64,000 bases of DNA. Origin: Bradysia coprophila. Taxonomy: Eukaryota; Arthropoda; Insecta; Diptera; Sciaridae. The position numbers and the translations under genes were made by a program. The stretch spans positions 726,277 through 790,276 of the forward strand of contig NW_023503292.1 of NCBI RefSeq assembly GCF_014529535.1, given 5' to 3'. Shown piece by piece: positions 60,014 to 64,000 of this stretch (its first letter is position 1; every line of letters begins with the position of its first letter). Below the pieces are notes generated by a model, which saw nothing but the letters and a program-made list of their open reading frames with translations, was not told the origin of the DNA and did no database searches.

Positions 60014-61324
60014 ATTTCAAAGGTACAAGACATGAAAGTGAAATGCGACATGTTTTCTAATTTGAGAGTTGTTGTGGTTTGCAATTGATTCCACGACAGC
60101 TTTGATGAACTTATGAAAACCTAGAATCTTATTTTTTGAATTTTGGTTAGACACACGTTCGTACCAAAGTTTACAACAACTAATGAAGAGAGATTTTTAT
60201 TTTGGTCACTATTACAATCTTCTTGTTCTAAAGTTTTTCGGCTTCGAAATACCTCGCTTGTAGCACAGTACTACTTTTGTAGCCATTTTTTTAGTTATAA
60301 AAATGGTTTCTACAACTACTTGAAAAGGGTGAAGCTGATGTACCGCCCCACGAAAATTTTTAGTTTTTGATTTTTCACCACCTGCATTCTGGATCATATT
60401 CATAGATCATAGTTTTTCGGAGTCTATTGCCCTTCACCCTAGATTTTTTTTGCAGACCGGGTCTTTTTCGCGTTACAAAGAATTGAAAACTCCCAACGCC
60501 CAGCATCTCGAGAGACGCCAAAGAGCAATAATGTATACTTTTCTAATAGCCTACATTTGTGCGCTTTGTTATTTTCGACGACAACTTTTTCCGGAATTCT
60601 ATTTGAAAAATGTAAGACGACACTAACGACCATAAATTTGTCAGCTTCAGGCGGAAATTATACGAACAATTTTGCGTTAATGGGATCGACAATTAAGCTT
60701 ATATGGTAAATATCGCATTACAATTGGAAAATGCAGCATAATTGTCGATCCCAACCACGCAAAATGGCTTTTGTAAGTTTAACGAAATTTGCCGAAGCTT
60801 CTCAATCAGAGCTGATTTTTTAATAAAACTATTCCGGTAAAAATGTATCCTCGAAACGCGCACACAAGTGTAGGCTACAATTTATGGGCATGTAACGAAA
60901 AGTCGTGATTATGCCAGATTCGCTCCCTAGAGGTGAATCTGGCACACCATCAATTTGTATGGTGTGCCAGATTACTCCACGCCAATTTATGGCTAAGAAC
61001 GAGGCTGTAAGAATCCACTATTGTTAAGGCTATTGTTTTTGTTCATTTATTTTCCTTTCTTTTAATTTTGTTCTGATCCAGATGGAGAGCGTATCAGTCC
61101 CTCATACTTTGGCTACTGAAAATCGTTTCACATTGAACTCATTTTCCATTTTCGATTTCCGCTTTATTTCGACGCCCTCAGCATGTAAAATCAAGGAAAA
61201 GAAAATCTAGACACACATTTTCAGATATTTTACATCTTCGATCAAGTCAATCACACTCTGTGGCAAACATTTTCGAGTGACCAAGTCAGAATTTTCATTC
61301 AACGAAATTTTTTGGACAGTTTTT
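60014..61324. other. Intergenic DNA with small repeats
   Basis: A hairpin at 60670-60764 pairs TTTTGCGTTAATGGGATCGAC with GTCGATCCCAACCACGCAAAA. The duplicated motif (G)CCAGATT, in GGTGAATCTGGCACACCATC and ATGGTGTGCCAGATTACTCC near 60930-60980, forms another inverted pair. No gene recognised. Confidence 0.5.
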
Positions 61325-61885
61325 AATTCTTCTTCTTCTTTTTCAGCCTGTTTCTATCCATTGCTGGATGTAGGCCTCTCCAACTTCTTTCCATTTCGTA
61401 CGATCCATTTCCATTTGCTACCAGTTTGTACCTGCAATATTCTTAATTCCGTTTGTCCATCTCTCTGGTGGTCTACCTATAGCTCGTCTTTTATATGGTC
61501 GCCAGTTCAAGATCTTTTTAGTCCAACGTTCGTCTGTCCTTCTTGCAATATGTCAGAGATGCTATTCTTTCCATGACATCAACGACCCTGGTTTGTTGTC
61601 GAATCCATTGATTAGTCATTCTGTCTCTGAGTGTTATTCCAAGCATACTCCGTTCCATGGCTCTTTGTGTCACTCTCAATTTATCTTCGGATGCTTTCGT
61701 TAAAGTTAACGTTTCCGCTCCATAAGTGAGACTGGAAGGACACAAGTGTCGAAAACTTTGCGTTTCAGACTATTATTCATTTTGCTTTTGAAAATGAGTC
61801 TGAGTTTTCCGTACGCTGCCCATGCAAGACCAATCCTACGTCTTATTTCTGCAGTCTGGTTGTCCAGATCTAACTTCAGTTTATG
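61325..61885 (-). pseudogene. Decayed LINE reverse-transcriptase C-terminal fragment
   Basis: The minus strand encodes, in pieces, the conserved C-terminal region of non-LTR retrotransposon reverse transcriptases. AEIRRRIGLAWAAYGKL is at about 61845-61795, then LTYGAETLTLTKASEDKLRV, then RDRMTNQWIRQQTRVVDVMER, and finally RPYKRRAIGRPPERW near 61470. A frame change near 61735 and stop codons in the last 100 bp mark it as dead. The 5' part is missing, as in 5'-truncated LINEs, and the 3' end finishes with a GAAGAAGAAGAATTAAAA tail. Confidence 0.88.
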
Positions 61886-63524
61886 ACAGTTTTTAATTGT
61901 CTATTATCAACTTCCATCAAAGAATAATTAAATTTCCGAAGGAAAGTGTAACGCCGGACAAAAACCACTGTCTTTGAGTAATGCGATTAAGTTCTTATTC
62001 TTTAAGTGTTTCATTAGCCGGTGTCGTCGTGCCTACTACTCCATGCAGGCATATAAACGTGCAATAAAGGGGTAATGTTGGCCATGATGGTATGTTGATG
62101 AGATGAGATAGATAAACGGAAAAGATGACAATAGGATTTGTTATCGGCTTAGCAACTAATTGAATTCAAAGTCGGTTAATTTGGCGGCCTTTTTTATAAA
62201 CAATTTTTTTTTTACTTTTATTTAAATTCGATTCTCGGTAACTTGTGACGAATAGCTCAGATTTTAGATTCATTGATAATGCATCTCATTTAAATAAAAA
62301 CCAAAACATTTTGCTGAGCTTCGAAATTTTGAGAGTAGTTAGTAAACATTTTGAGTCGTCGTCAAATCCACAACCATTTTTAAAATTGATTAATAAAAAT
62401 TAATAAAAATTAGAAGAAAAATATAAAAAAAATTTGAGAAATATGCGGATTCCATCGGTTTTTGTTCACTACGGAGTAATTCAATTGCGGGTAAGAGAAA
62501 GTTGGTCTGACCACTAGCATTTTTTTTGGTTTCAAATCGTAGTCAAGTTGTAGAACAATTATTTTCAAGGACCGATGTACTGGTAAAAAAACTATTCAAC
62601 CGTGTAACTGTAAAATATTCATCGACTCTAAAAAGTAGTGGATTTTCGATACCCGAACCCAGCCGAATTAAACTTTCGAAACCAGAAAACCCAAAACCCG
62701 ATGAATATGGCAACCGAGTCGAACCGAACAGTACAAGCATTACATTTTTGAAACCCGGCAACCCAAAAACTCATTAATATTGATTACGAAAAGGAATTAT
62801 TTGACTATTCCCACTTTGTGAGATTAGTACCTACCTATTGATTAAGGATCGACGATGATGATACAGATTTGGTAAATGTGTGACGTTTTGCATTGTGGTA
62901 CTGATATAATTTCGGAACAGTTTAACTGGTAAAATTAAATTGGATTGTTTTTTTTTCAAGATCAGGCTAACCCGTTCATATCTACTAAAAAGTATAATTT
63001 TTTCGCTGACTCTTTTTTGGTACGGTATTTTTTTGGCATATCTTTTAGCATATCTTTTCAAAACTTGTTTTTGTTTCCAAAAAATATTTTTGTTTTCAAA
63101 AAAAGTTTTGTAAGTATATAAAGAATTTTGGTTTTCAAAAAAAAAGTTTTGTTTTAGTATATAAGGAGTTTGGTTGAAGAAAAAGTAACAAAACTAAAGT
63201 TTTGCTTTTTCTACATATGAGAAAATATGGTAATAATTGATTGCAAAGAGAAATAATTTTGAAATGAGAACGAAAAGAAGATTGAGATAAAAGTGAATAA
63301 ATGAATGGTAATTTTTTTAGAGCAACGGATTGAGTTTCCTTTTAAAAATTGCTCTCTCTTTTTTTGTTGTGTTATACATCATTTTCTATGACTTCGCAAA
63401 AACTATAAGTTTGTGGATGATTATTGTTATTGAAACAAATCAATGGATCGGTGGTTAGATGTAATATTTTTGAACTTTTTTTTTCTGTAAATTCAGTTTT
63501 ATGTAAAACAAATTAGACGAAGCG
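61886..63524. other. AT-rich intergenic DNA
   Basis: No gene recognised. A direct repeat of AGTTTTG(T)...TATATAA(A)GA-like sequence occurs around 63100-63180. The open frame at 62526-62777, rich in Pro-Glu-Asn (KPENPKPDEYGN), is repetitive and probably non-coding. Confidence 0.35.
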
Positions 63525-63965
63525 AGAGAAAAAAAAAATTAACTCCTAAGTTACCGACACCGTTCCGGCGCCCGGCTCGCATTGCGGCCCTCCGCTTCGC
63601 TCCGGGGCAATGGGCCGGATCGCTCGGCGTGTTAAAACGCTTTTTAAGTGCAATGAAAATTGGTATTCGTTTCGTAAAAAAATGAATTCTGTGGGGACGA
63701 ACTAAACTCCTTTACGGCCAGCGTTTTGATCGATCCTAGGAGATTTATCCTTTTACGAAATGTAACGTAAAGGAGTTTAGTTCGTCCCCACAGAATTCAT
63801 TTTTTTACGAAACGAATACCAATTTTCATTGCACATAAAAAGTGTTTTAACACGCCGAGCGATCCGGCCCATTGCCCCAAAGCGAAGCGGAGGGCCGCAA
63901 TGCGAGCCGGGCGCCGGAACGGTGTCGGTAACTTAGGAGTTAATTTTTTTTCTCTCGCTTCGTCT
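63525..63965. mobile_element. Inverted pair of the GC-rich module at the right edge
   Basis: The left arm 63525-63715 and the right arm about 63770-63965 are almost perfect inverses, each carrying CCGACACCGTTCCGGCGCCC (or its complement) and CCGCTTCGCTCCGGGGCAAT. The centre contains TTGATCGATCCTAGGAG and TTACGAAATGTAACGTAAAGG. The latter recurs at 63979-64000, just outside the right arm, so a further unit may continue beyond the window. A single-arm copy lies at 44006-44197. Confidence 0.85.
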
Positions 63966-64000
63966 CCTTGATTGATCCGTTACGAAATGTAACGTAAAGG

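Overview
The window is a stretch of animal nuclear genome, most likely from a lower dipteran such as a fungus gnat or gall midge relative. The grounds are AT-rich DNA, spliced genes with many short GT-AG introns, proteins that read like fly orthologues (a twins-type PP2A B subunit with two fly-style first exons, a Bigmax-type bHLH-zipper protein), and a heavy load of inverted-repeat (foldback) elements. The species call is an inference; the sequence alone does not fix it.

Layout. At 1-6 kb is a small gene cluster: the 5' part of a p24/TMED2 (CHOp24) cargo-receptor gene (minus, runs off the left edge), TRMT13 tRNA methyltransferase (plus) and bigmax/Mlx (minus), the last two tail to tail. From 6 to 30 kb there is one recognisable gene in about 24 kb of repeats: a GH67 alpha-glucuronidase at 17.2-19.6 kb. 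It has a bacterial-type catalytic domain but carries a signal peptide, one 69-bp intron and a GPI-anchor-like tail, so it looks like a horizontally acquired, domesticated plant-cell-wall enzyme. The surrounding DNA holds a 3.6-kb foldback element built of tandem palindromic repeats with a 5S-rRNA-like piece inside, several MITEs, one hAT-type MITE with a perfect 8-bp target duplication, and a 1.6-kb foldback.

At 30-36.4 kb lies a seven-exon type I inositol polyphosphate 5-phosphatase (INPP5A, minus), whose large third intron contains a second hAT MITE copy and a tandem duplication. A decayed BEL/Pao gag follows at 37-38.6 kb, then TAF1B (Pol I SL1 factor, plus) at 40.5-43.1 kb. A second palindromic satellite (ACGATAATATCGT) fills 43.4-44.8 kb. 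The PP2A regulatory B55 gene twins spans 49.3-57.9 kb on the plus strand, with a 0.95-kb inverted repeat in its second large intron. The right end (58-64 kb) has no gene beyond a decayed LINE fragment and a GC-rich inverted pair at the edge.

The conserved genes are unrelated housekeeping functions (secretory traffic, tRNA modification, glucose-sensing transcription, inositol phosphate signalling, rDNA transcription, mitotic phosphatase); eukaryotic neighbours need not cooperate. The GH67 gene is the functional outlier. The other distinctive theme is the repeated architecture of foldback elements made of short palindromic tandem units enclosing a different central sequence.
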